Shown here: positions 25,253 to 33,172 of the stretch, piece by piece
How positions within the stretch are numbered: the stretch's first letter is position 1
Layout of the letters: each line of letters opens with the position of its first letter
The notes under the pieces: model-generated
What the model was told of the DNA's origin: nothing
Databases searched by the model: none
Seen by the model: the letters and a program-made list of their open reading frames with translations, nothing else
Made by a program: the position numbers and the translations under genes
Assembly: GCF_037414475.1 (NCBI RefSeq)
Contig: NZ_CP147913.1
Location: 2,170,001 to 2,234,000, forward strand
DNA length: 64,000 nucleotides
Direction of reading: 5' to 3'
DNA from: Myxococcus stipitatus
Lineage (GTDB): Bacteria; Myxococcota; Myxococcia; Myxococcales; Myxococcaceae

Positions 25253-27931
25253 TCAACCGCGACGGCGGCGAAGCAACAACACCAGCCCGACGAGCCCCGC
25301 CAGGCTGATGGCCCCCGAGCCTCCGTGCACACCACACCCGCCACATCCCTGTCCGGGCTCGGCCCCCGAAAGCTGCGTCCTGAAGGGCCATCCCCGCCGC
25401 ATCCCCGACTCCACACGCCGGCGTCCCGTCTCCGCCGAGTCCATGGAGCCACCCACCTGCCACGCCAGGAGCTGGCCTGGATACAGGCGCAGGCGCTTGC
25501 CCGACACCACGCTCCGCTCCACCCGGTCGAAGATGGGCAGCGTCTCTCCAGGCAGCGTGATGTCGATGCCCTCCTTCGACCGCATCGACGTGTTCACCAC
25601 CGCGTAGAAGTTCCCCTGCGCCGTGGTCGTCTTGCGCACCACGACCTCCGCATCCGACGCCGCGCCCGGCACCACCGTGCTGGGCAGCGCCGGCAGCGCG
25701 AGGAACGCCGCATGGAATGCACGCGTGTACTCGGGGAAGCCACGGCTGATGGACGAGGCCTCCAGGTAACCCAGCAGCGTCGGGTCGCCATTCGCCACGG
25801 CGCGCGCTTCGGCGAGCATCGAATACGGCCCCTGCCGGTCCACCGACATGGCCACGTAACCCCACAGGCCCCCCATGGGCCAGTTCCCATAGCGGTCATC
25901 CGCCGTGTCGTGAGCGTAGTCGCCCTTGCCGTCGTCCTCGTTGAGCGGGAAGTGGTGCACCATCGCCAGACCGGACGCCGTCCGGAAGCGGTCGAGCAAC
26001 GCGCCATCCGCCACGCTGAACAACCGATTGAAGGGATACGTCACGTAGACGCCCTCCGCCGACGTGTAGTGGTCCGGGTCCGCGGGAGGGACGCTGTTGA
26101 ACGGCTCTCCCCAGGAGCGGTTCAGGTGCTCGGTGCGCGGCAGCTCATCCGTGGTCAGCGCCTTCCGATAGGTGCCGCTCTGGACGAACGTGTTGAGCTC
26201 GACCGGTGCGTAGCGGTACTGACAACAGCGGTCCGCCGCGTCCCCCGACGTACAACATCCCTGGTCATCCACGGAGGTCCAGGCGGCGGGGTCGTCGGTG
26301 ACGGTGACGGCCATGTCCGGCAGGTCCTCCGGCGTGGGCAGCCCTTCCTCTGGATAAGGCGTGAAGAGGACCTGCGCGTCCATCACGCCGTTGCTCCGGA
26401 GGTGGTCTCGGAGGGACTCGAGGAACACGCGCCGCTTCGTGAACCACCACTCGTAGTACCGCGCGCGCAACGCCGGATTCGTCTGGAGCCTGGCGCGCGA
26501 CACACTCTGTCCCGTGTCGTGGGAGAAGCGGCCGAGCGTCTCGGGCGAGAAGCTCACGGGCAGGTCCGTGGGCCGGGTGCGCAGCCACGCGCCCAGGAAG
26601 TTCACCTGTCCCTTGAAGTGAAGCACCGTGGCGTCCATCAGCTTCTTCACGTCCGCCAACGCATCCGGGTCCGACACGTCCACGCAGTTGTCGTCGGACC
26701 AGTAGATGGGCGAGTAGATGTCGCCCTCCCGGCCGAACAGCGGCTTGCAGCGGCGCTGCTCCCCCAACGGCTTGAGCCCACACACCGGAGGCTGGTGCCA
26801 CGGGGTGAGGCAGTCATGCCACTTCGAGAGCGACTTGCAGTCGGAGTCCTGCGTGCAGCGCGTGCTCGTGTAGACGCGCTCTCCGCCGATGGCGCCCGTG
26901 TACTCGTAGTAGGGCAACACGGAGAGCCCATGGGCCGCCGCGCGAGCCACCGCCGTGGCCCACAACGTCGAGTCCCTGGGCCGCGCGTACCAAGGCGGAG
27001 CGGAGAACGGGGCCGCGTTCCATCCCTCCGTGTGGCCGTACTCCAGCAGGTCATGTGAATACGTGTCGATGCCCAGGAACTTCGCCTGCTTCAGCCGGTA
27101 GTCGAACCAGGCCGACGGTGACGCCGCGGGCTGGCAGCCGGTGCCCTCGCCCTGCGCGCAGAGGGCCGTGTCGTCGCCCTTCTCCTCGCGCCAGAACACG
27201 TGCCTGCGAGGCAGCGGCGCGGGCGGGTAGTTGATGGCGAGGTCCAGGCTCGAGGGCTGGGGGACCTCGAACAGCCGGATGCGCGAGACGGCGGTGCCCT
27301 TGTCGGTGGGTGAGCCGTGGCGGGCGAAGTGACCCACCGAGACCCAGAAGCCATTGGCCGGGCCCTCGGGGCGGCGCGTGTCCTCCACGCCGCGCTGACC
27401 GACGATGGGCGCGAAGCGGTCATGCAGGTAGAAGAACTGCCGGAACTGCTGCCACTGGTGCGACAGCGGGTACTTGAGCGACTCCGGATTCGAGTACGCG
27501 TACTGCTCGCGGAAGTCGCCAATGGACGTGCCCGTGCTGAAGCCCCGGAACTTGTCCGCGCCCTTGTTGGCCACCGCCATCAACCGGGGCTCGTCGTCCG
27601 GATACTCCACCACCAGCAGGTACGCGCGCCCCGCCTGAAGCCCCTTGCCCGCGCCCAGCTTGTACGAGAAGGCCTTGGCCTGAGGCCCCATCGTCATGAC
27701 CCGCACCGGACGCGTCACGCCATCCAAGGTGAGCGAGCGCGTCACCGAGGTGCTGTTGGCGCCATGCACCACCGGGTGCGGGTCCGCGGGGTCTCCGCAG
27801 TGGACCTCGTCAATCAGTGGCAACAACCCGAAGGGTGGCCCCGCGTCCACCAGCGACTGCCCCATGACTCGGGTGGGCAGCCCCAGCCCCAGGACGAGCA
27901 GGCATGACAACAACCACCACGGGCGGCGCAC
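25253..27931 (-). CDS. Large secreted protein with MYXO-CTERM sorting tail, 892 aa
   Basis: A signal peptide (LLSCLLVLGLGLPTRVMG) opens the protein. The C-terminus is a MYXO-CTERM signal: GCGGCGVHGGSG, a hydrophobic helix (AISLAGLVGLVLLL) and RRRRG. The body is Trp/Tyr rich and looks like a carbohydrate-active or polysaccharide-binding protein: WFDYRLKQAKFLGIDTYSHDLLEYGH, then PPWYARPRDSTLWATAVARAAAHGLSVLPYYEY, reminiscent of TIM-barrel hydrolases. I cannot name a glycosidase family. Several Cys pairs (CCTSGDAADRCCQY) suggest disulfides. It should be anchored or released at the cell surface by the archaeosortase-like myxosortase route. Upstream 27932-28147 probably holds its promoter. Confidence 0.75.
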   Translation of the reverse strand: MRRPWWLLSCLLVLGLGLPTRVMGQSLVDAGPPFGLLPLIDEVHCGDPADPHPVVHGANSTSVTRSLTLDGVTRPVRVMTMGPQAKAFSYKLGAGKGLQAGRAYLLVVEYPDDEPRLMAVANKGADKFRGFSTGTSIGDFREQYAYSNPESLKYPLSHQWQQFRQFFYLHDRFAPIVGQRGVEDTRRPEGPANGFWVSVGHFARHGSPTDKGTAVSRIRLFEVPQPSSLDLAINYPPAPLPRRHVFWREEKGDDTALCAQGEGTGCQPAASPSAWFDYRLKQAKFLGIDTYSHDLLEYGHTEGWNAAPFSAPPWYARPRDSTLWATAVARAAAHGLSVLPYYEYTGAIGGERVYTSTRCTQDSDCKSLSKWHDCLTPWHQPPVCGLKPLGEQRRCKPLFGREGDIYSPIYWSDDNCVDVSDPDALADVKKLMDATVLHFKGQVNFLGAWLRTRPTDLPVSFSPETLGRFSHDTGQSVSRARLQTNPALRARYYEWWFTKRRVFLESLRDHLRSNGVMDAQVLFTPYPEEGLPTPEDLPDMAVTVTDDPAAWTSVDDQGCCTSGDAADRCCQYRYAPVELNTFVQSGTYRKALTTDELPRTEHLNRSWGEPFNSVPPADPDHYTSAEGVYVTYPFNRLFSVADGALLDRFRTASGLAMVHHFPLNEDDGKGDYAHDTADDRYGNWPMGGLWGYVAMSVDRQGPYSMLAEARAVANGDPTLLGYLEASSISRGFPEYTRAFHAAFLALPALPSTVVPGAASDAEVVVRKTTTAQGNFYAVVNTSMRSKEGIDITLPGETLPIFDRVERSVVSGKRLRLYPGQLLAWQVGGSMDSAETGRRRVESGMRRGWPFRTQLSGAEPGQGCGGCGVHGGSGAISLAGLVGLVLLLRRRRG

Positions 27932-28117
27932 TCAAGACTCCATGAGGGGGAAGGAAACCGGACGGCGAGCACTCGCGACTATCGTCACACAGATACAACA
28001 GTTTCGGAATCAGCGAATATTCCGATTTCCACCGCCCTGGGCCCCTGGTGGTGCCTCCCGTCAGAAACTGAGAATCCCACCCACCAAGGGGCGCGGTGGA
28101 CCCGGGAGGTGAGTCTC

Positions 28118-28133
28118 CGCTGATGGGTCAGCG
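28118..28133 (-). terminator. Small hairpin downstream of the polymerase gene
   Basis: CGCTGA, 4-nt loop, TCAGCG, 14 nt after the polymerase stop in the minus direction. Short, without a T tract. The 216-nt gap 27932-28147 holds otherwise only the upstream region of the MYXO-CTERM gene. Confidence 0.3.
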
Positions 28134-28147
28134 TGGCGCGCGAGTCC

Positions 28148-30598
28148 CTACGGCTCGGCGGGGACGGCGCTCACGGGCGGCTCCTCCAGCGTGTCCTCGG
28201 GCGGAGGCGCCACCACCGTGAGGATGGGCCGCGAGTCCGCGAGCGACGGCGCGAAGAGGGACGGCTGGCCCGGGTCATCGAAGAGGGTGACGAAGTCCGC
28301 GGGTGTCACGCCCCGGACGAGGCGCGCGGCGAAGGTCTCCTTCAAGAGCCGCACGTAGTACTCCGCGTCGTAATCGCGAGGGTCGTCGGCCGCGGGAAGG
28401 GGTGAGCTCCCCTCGTCATCGGGCTCGCGCTCGGGCAGGAGTCCCGCGCGCCCTCCTCCCGCGCGGTAGACGCGGATGTGCTCGCCCGCGGCCCAGGTCT
28501 TCCGCCCCGCGGCGAGCAGGGCCTCATAGGCCAGCTCCCGCCGCCGCTCCCGCACGGCGCCGTACTGCGTGGAGTCCTTCGTCAGCCGCACGTTCGCCGC
28601 CACCTCCGAGGTGGGCACCTGCCGCCTGCGCAGCGCCATCACCGTGGAGACATACGTCTCCCTCACCGCCGGCAGGTCTCCGGCGAGCAGGTGGCGCAGC
28701 GCCTTGCGCAGGAAGGCCTCACCAAAGGGCTCCGCGCGGCTGGAGCGGAACGCCACGCCCTTGAGGTGCACCGTGCCGTCGTAGGACTGCAACGCGTAGT
28801 TCTTCGGTTCGTGCGAGAGCATCACCGCGTAGCGTCCGTCGAACTCCAACTGCACGCGGCGAGGCAGGAGCGCGGCGACGTCCGACACCACGCGGCGCTC
28901 GTCCTCCTCGCGCCAGTCCTCTGGCACCGCGAAGTACACGCCGTCCGTGTCCGCCTCCAGCAGCGTGACACCTCGGCGCGCGAGCTCCCGGCACAGCAGA
29001 GCCAGCACCGCGCGTCCCCGCCGCGTCACCTCGTTGGCCGCGTGGACGTCCGAGAAGCGCGTCAGCCCCACCGCGCCCAGGTAGCCATAGGCCGAGTTCA
29101 CGATGAGCTTCATCGCCGCGGAGAGCGCCTCGTTCTCGTGCCGCTCCGTCGTGCCCGGCGCCGCCGCGCGCGCCCGCCGCTTCGCCGCCAGCCGCTGGTC
29201 CACCAGCCGGTCCACCAGCGCCAGCAGCGCCCCCAGCTTGTCCCTCTTCGGGCCGATGCGGTACTCGCGCATCAGCGACGGATACAGGCTGGCCACGTCC
29301 GCCTTCACCACGCGCCGGGCCACGCCCGTGGCGAACAGGTGCAGCGCCGCCCCGTTGTGTGGCGTGCCGTCCCCTTCCTCATGGGCCGGCAGCGCCACGC
29401 CCGAGCGCAGGTACGCCCGCACCAGCAACGGGTCCAACACACCCGTGGCCGCGCCCGCGTCCGCCAACCGCTCGTACCGCCGAGGCGCCATGCGCGCCAA
29501 CGCGAAGGCCGCGCCGCCCAAGAGCCGCGCAATCCCCTCCGCCTCGCCCACGTCGTCCCGCGCGTAGCGCCGCACCCGCTCCGGGTCCGTCTTGAAGACC
29601 TCGTGCACGCGCGCCCCGGGGATGTACTCGCGCGCGGGCCCCGCGATGCCGAAGTGCCGGGCCACCGCCTTGAGCCCGTGGCCCGGCAAATCCCTCGCGG
29701 AGAAGTCGTGCCGCAGCACCGCGTCCAGCGTGTCGATGAACTCCCGCCCCGGCACCGTGTAGCGCGCGCGCCGCATCGCATCCGCGTTGCGCTCCGCGCC
29801 TCGCCCCAACGCCGAGCCTCGCGAAGAAGGCCGGTGCCGCAAGCCCGGAGCCCCCGCGCGCCCCAGCGCCAGCACCACGCCCAGCTGCTTCGCGCGCCGC
29901 GCCACGAACGGCAGGTCGAAGCCATGCAGGTTGTGGTTCTCGATGACGTCCGGGTCCAGCACGCGCACCCGCTCGACGAAGCGGCGCAGCAGGTCCGCCT
30001 CCGCGGCGTCTGACTCGCCGTGCGCCTCCAGCACCTCCGCCTCGCCCCCAGGCCCCTTCATCGCGATGAGGAAGATGCGGTCCTTCGCCGGGTCCAACCC
30101 CGTGGTCTCCAGGTCGAACTGCAGCCGGTGCAGCGCTTCGAAGGAGAGCCCCCGGAAGTACGTCCGCCCGGACGCGGTGAGGTACTGGTCCTCCGGCGGC
30201 AGCGACAGCACCAGGCTGGGGCTCACGTCCCGCAGGTTCGTGAACACCTGCCCCAGCCGCCGCGACACCCCCTGCAGCACGTCCGACACCAGCGCGCGCC
30301 CATCCTCCGCCCGAATCAGGTAGCGCAGCGCCCCGGGCCCGGAGAGCTCCTGGTACGTCACACAGCGCGGCGCCGGCCCCTCGCGCTCCGGCCGCAGCCG
30401 CGGCCCCAGGTGCGCCAGGTCCTCCAACGTGGCCAACACCAGCCAGGGCCGGAAGCGCACGTCCTCGCGCACCAACGCCCCCGTGTCCGGCAACCGCCTC
30501 CAGACGAAGGCGCGGCCGTCGGGCTCCGCCCACACCGAGACGATGCCCGGCGTCGCGTCCCAACCCCACAGCCACTCGTCCTCCACCATGCCCCGCAT
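28148..30598 (-). CDS. Family B (Pol II-like) DNA polymerase with 3'-5' exonuclease
   Basis: About 816 aa. Exo I FDLETTG near residue 160 and the Exo II region ENHNLHGFDLPF near 220 keep the acidic ligands of the proofreading domain. Polymerase motif A is DVASLYPSLMREY near 430, motif B KLIVNSAYGYLGA near 497, and motif C EADTDGVYF near 548. All catalytic Asp residues are present, so it should be an active replication or repair polymerase. Pol II-type enzymes act in damage tolerance. The start is unsettled: ATG 30601, 30598 and 30589 lie in a row, without a clear RBS. A frame from 30658 would overlap the divergent regulator gene and is rejected. Length is close to E. coli Pol II (783 aa). Confidence 0.9.
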   Translation of the reverse strand: MRGMVEDEWLWGWDATPGIVSVWAEPDGRAFVWRRLPDTGALVREDVRFRPWLVLATLEDLAHLGPRLRPEREGPAPRCVTYQELSGPGALRYLIRAEDGRALVSDVLQGVSRRLGQVFTNLRDVSPSLVLSLPPEDQYLTASGRTYFRGLSFEALHRLQFDLETTGLDPAKDRIFLIAMKGPGGEAEVLEAHGESDAAEADLLRRFVERVRVLDPDVIENHNLHGFDLPFVARRAKQLGVVLALGRAGAPGLRHRPSSRGSALGRGAERNADAMRRARYTVPGREFIDTLDAVLRHDFSARDLPGHGLKAVARHFGIAGPAREYIPGARVHEVFKTDPERVRRYARDDVGEAEGIARLLGGAAFALARMAPRRYERLADAGAATGVLDPLLVRAYLRSGVALPAHEEGDGTPHNGAALHLFATGVARRVVKADVASLYPSLMREYRIGPKRDKLGALLALVDRLVDQRLAAKRRARAAAPGTTERHENEALSAAMKLIVNSAYGYLGAVGLTRFSDVHAANEVTRRGRAVLALLCRELARRGVTLLEADTDGVYFAVPEDWREEDERRVVSDVAALLPRRVQLEFDGRYAVMLSHEPKNYALQSYDGTVHLKGVAFRSSRAEPFGEAFLRKALRHLLAGDLPAVRETYVSTVMALRRRQVPTSEVAANVRLTKDSTQYGAVRERRRELAYEALLAAGRKTWAAGEHIRVYRAGGGRAGLLPEREPDDEGSSPLPAADDPRDYDAEYYVRLLKETFAARLVRGVTPADFVTLFDDPGQPSLFAPSLADSRPILTVVAPPPEDTLEEPPVSAVPAEP

Positions 30599-30652
30599 CA
30601 TGCCCCACAGCTTGCCGCTCACCGGTGTCAGCGGTATGTCAGGTATCCACCC

Positions 30653-31297
30653 ATGCAACGCACCGAGCGGCTCTTCGCACTCGCTGAGTACCTGAGGGGC
30701 CGCCGCACGGGAGTGACGGCGGAGACCCTGGCCGAGCGCTTCGGCGTCACCGTGCGCACCATCTACCGCGACCTCGACTCCTTGCGCGACGCGTCAATGC
30801 CAGTCTCCGCGGAGCGGGGCCGGGGCGGTGGTTATGCGTTGGACCGCAGCTACAGCCTGCCTCCGGTGAACTTCACCGCGCGCGAGGCCGCACTGCTGGT
30901 GGCACTGGGGCGCTTCGCCATTGACATGCGGCTCTTGCCCTTCACCGGCACGCTGGAGTCCGCGCTGGACAAGGTGCGCTCAGCCCTCTCCACGTCCGCG
31001 CAGCGCGAGCTCCTGGACCGGCTCAAGGAGCTGTCATTCCTGGGGGTTCCCTCCCTGCCCAGCAAGGCCTCGGTGAGAGCGGCCATCGAGCGCGCCTGGT
31101 TCGAACAGCAGGCCCTGCGCATCACCTACGTGGACGGCAATTTCCTGGAAACCACGCGAGAGGTCCGCATCCTCTCCGTGGTGATGGACCGCCACGAGAC
31201 GCGCCTGGATGCACAGGACGTGAAGAGCGGCGAGCGGCGCCCGTACCGGCTGGACCGCATCATCCAGGCCGAGGTCGTCCGCCCCTTCGAACCCTGA
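30653..31297 (+). CDS. YafY/WYL-type transcriptional regulator, 214 aa
   Basis: The N-terminal winged HTH is clear: MQRTERLFALAEYLRGRR, then ETLAERFGVTVRTIYRDLDSLRDAS and the wing GRGGGYALDRSYSLPPVNFT. The middle has the helical segment EAALLVALGRF typical of the family. The C-terminal half (QALRITYVDGNFLETTREVRI, RLDAQDVKSGERRPYRLDRI) is a short WYL-like ligand domain lacking the WCX extension. It diverges from the polymerase gene with about 50 nt between starts, so it may regulate that gene or itself. Some WYL regulators respond to DNA damage or nucleotides, which would suit a polymerase neighbour, but this is inference. Confidence 0.85.
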   Translation: MQRTERLFALAEYLRGRRTGVTAETLAERFGVTVRTIYRDLDSLRDASMPVSAERGRGGGYALDRSYSLPPVNFTAREAALLVALGRFAIDMRLLPFTGTLESALDKVRSALSTSAQRELLDRLKELSFLGVPSLPSKASVRAAIERAWFEQQALRITYVDGNFLETTREVRILSVVMDRHETRLDAQDVKSGERRPYRLDRIIQAEVVRPFEP

Positions 31298-31344
31298 GCG
31301 GCGGAGCGTGTCTGTCCATGCCGCAGTGCATCAAAGACAGACGT

Positions 31345-31371
31345 TAACGTTCCGTCACAGAAGGAACGTTA
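31345..31371. promoter_or_regulatory. Operator-like inverted repeat upstream of fadD-type gene
   Basis: TAACGTTCC (31345-31353), 9-nt spacer, GGAACGTTA (31363-31371). Both arms are perfect and lie 71-97 nt before the ATG at 31442. The AT-rich context in a GC-rich genome, the spacing and the absence of a following T tract fit a dimeric regulator site (TetR or FadR style), not a terminator. Confidence 0.6.
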
Positions 31372-31441
31372 CACGGCCATATTCGAGCTACCATCTCGGC
31401 ACCCCCAACCCATCAACGAATCGCGCCTTGGAGGCGAGCCG

Positions 31442-33118
31442 ATGGAGAAGCCCTGGTTGAAGCACTACCCGCCCGGAGTCCCGGCGGAGATTGATATCCG
31501 GCAGTACCCGTCGTTGACGCACTTGATGGAGGAGGCGTTCGCCAAGTACGCGGATCGGCCCGCGTTCAAGTGCATGGGCAAGAGCATCACCTATCGCGAG
31601 CTGGACGCGTTGTCGCGGCGCGTTGGCGCGTGGCTTCAGTCACGGGGGCTGGAGCGCGGCGCCACCATCGCGGTGATGATGCCCAATGTGTTGCAGTACC
31701 CGGTCTGCATCGCGGCGATTCTGCGCGCCGGCTACGTCGTGGTGAACGTCAACCCGCTCTATACGCCGCGCGAGTTGGAGCACCAGCTCAATGACAGCGG
31801 GGCCCAGGCCATCTTCATCCTGGAGAACTTCGCCACCACGCTCCAGCAGGTGGTGGAGAAGACGCCGGTGCGCCACGTCATCGTGGCGACCATGGGTGAC
31901 CTGATGGGTGCCTTGAAGGGCACGCTGGTCAACTTCGTGGTGCGCAAGGTCAAGAAGATGGTGCCGGCGTACCACCTGCCGCGCGCCGTGAGCTTCAAGC
32001 AGGTGCTGTCGGAAGGGGGCTCGCGCACGCTCACCCCCGTGGCCACCACGCACGACGACGTGGCCTTCCTGCAGTACACGGGCGGCACGACGGGCGTCTC
32101 CAAGGGCGCCATGCTGCTGCACAAGAACGCCATCGCCAACGTGCTCCAGGTGGAGTCGTTCCTGGACCCGGCGATGCGCGGCCGCAACATCGAGCAGCTG
32201 AACATCGTCTGCGCGCTGCCGATGTACCACATCTTCGCGCTGACCGTCTGTGGGCTGATGGGCATCCGCCTGGGCGCGATGAACATCCTCATCCCCAACC
32301 CGCGCGACATCCCTGGCTTCATCAAGACGCTGTCGGAGCAGAAGTTCCACATCCTCCCGGCCGTCAACACGCTCTACAACGCGCTGGCCAACCACCCCGA
32401 CTTCAAGACGCTGGATTTCTCCGAGCTGATGATCTGCAACGGCGGCGGCATGGCGGTGCAGCGCGCGGTGGCGGAGAAGTGGTACGCCATCACCCGCGTG
32501 CCCATCATCGAAGGGTACGGCCTGTCGGAGACGTCCCCGGTGGCCACCAGCAACCTGCCCACGGCGACGGAGTACTCGGGCACCATCGGCCTGCCGATTC
32601 CCTCCACGGAAATCGCCATCCGCGACGACGACGGCAATCCAGTTCCCATGGGCCAGCCGGGCGAAATCTGTATCCGGGGTCCGCAGGTGATGGCGGGCTA
32701 CTGGAAGCGTCCGGACGAGACGGCCAAGGTGATGTTCGACGACGGCTTCTTCCGCTCCGGCGACATCGGAGTGATGGACGAGCGCGGCCACACCACCATC
32801 GTCGACCGCAAGAAGGACATGATCCTGGTGTCCGGCTTCAACGTCTACCCGAACGAGGTCGAGGGCGTGGTGGCCATGCACCCCGGCGTGCTCGAGGTGG
32901 CGGCGGTGGGCCTCCCCGACGAGCACTCCGGCGAGGTGGTGAAGCTCTTCGTGGTGAAGAAGGACCCGTCGCTCACGGAGGCCCAGCTCATGGACTTCTG
33001 CCGTGAGCAGCTCACCGGCTACAAGCGGCCCAAGCACATTGAGTTCCGCACGGAGCTGCCCAAGACGAACGTGGGCAAGATTCTCCGCCGCGAGCTGCGC
33101 GAGAAGAAGGTCGCCTGA
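31442..33118 (+). CDS. fadD: Long-chain fatty acid-CoA ligase (FadD type)
   Basis: 558-aa AMP-forming acyl-CoA ligase, cytosolic or membrane associated. The AMP-binding P-loop is YTGGTTGVSKGAMLLHKN near residue 215, A5 is EGYGLSETSP near 358, A7 is FRSGDIGVMDERG near 435, the FACS signature DRKKDMILVSGFNVYPNEVE follows, and the catalytic Lys lies in TNVGKILRREL near 547. It activates free fatty acids with ATP and CoA for beta-oxidation or lipid synthesis. GGAGGCGAGCC lies right before the ATG. The gene stands alone, flanked by an operator-like dyad upstream and a strong hairpin downstream, so a fatty-acid-responsive repressor is plausible. In genomes such as this several fadD copies are usual. 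Confidence 0.93.
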   Translation: MEKPWLKHYPPGVPAEIDIRQYPSLTHLMEEAFAKYADRPAFKCMGKSITYRELDALSRRVGAWLQSRGLERGATIAVMMPNVLQYPVCIAAILRAGYVVVNVNPLYTPRELEHQLNDSGAQAIFILENFATTLQQVVEKTPVRHVIVATMGDLMGALKGTLVNFVVRKVKKMVPAYHLPRAVSFKQVLSEGGSRTLTPVATTHDDVAFLQYTGGTTGVSKGAMLLHKNAIANVLQVESFLDPAMRGRNIEQLNIVCALPMYHIFALTVCGLMGIRLGAMNILIPNPRDIPGFIKTLSEQKFHILPAVNTLYNALANHPDFKTLDFSELMICNGGGMAVQRAVAEKWYAITRVPIIEGYGLSETSPVATSNLPTATEYSGTIGLPIPSTEIAIRDDDGNPVPMGQPGEICIRGPQVMAGYWKRPDETAKVMFDDGFFRSGDIGVMDERGHTTIVDRKKDMILVSGFNVYPNEVEGVVAMHPGVLEVAAVGLPDEHSGEVVKLFVVKKDPSLTEAQLMDFCREQLTGYKRPKHIEFRTELPKTNVGKILRRELREKKVA

Positions 33119-33127
33119 AGCACCTGA

Positions 33128-33158
33128 GCGGGTCCGGCGCCGTGTTCGCCGGGCCCGC
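33128..33158. terminator. 12-bp stem between convergent fadD and M1 peptidase genes
   Basis: The arms 33128-33139 (GCGGGTCCGGCG) and 33147-33158 (CGCCGGGCCCGC) pair over 12 bp with one G-T wobble and a 7-nt loop. It lies midway in the 54-nt gap between two stop codons. A two-way terminator is the natural reading. Confidence 0.7.
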
Positions 33159-33172
33159 CCGTCTCCGTGGCG

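Noticed and set aside
24047..27058. 1003-codon plus-strand frame over DhaKL and the MYXO-CTERM gene
   Set aside because: Crosses two real minus-strand genes and has no domain; composition shadow.
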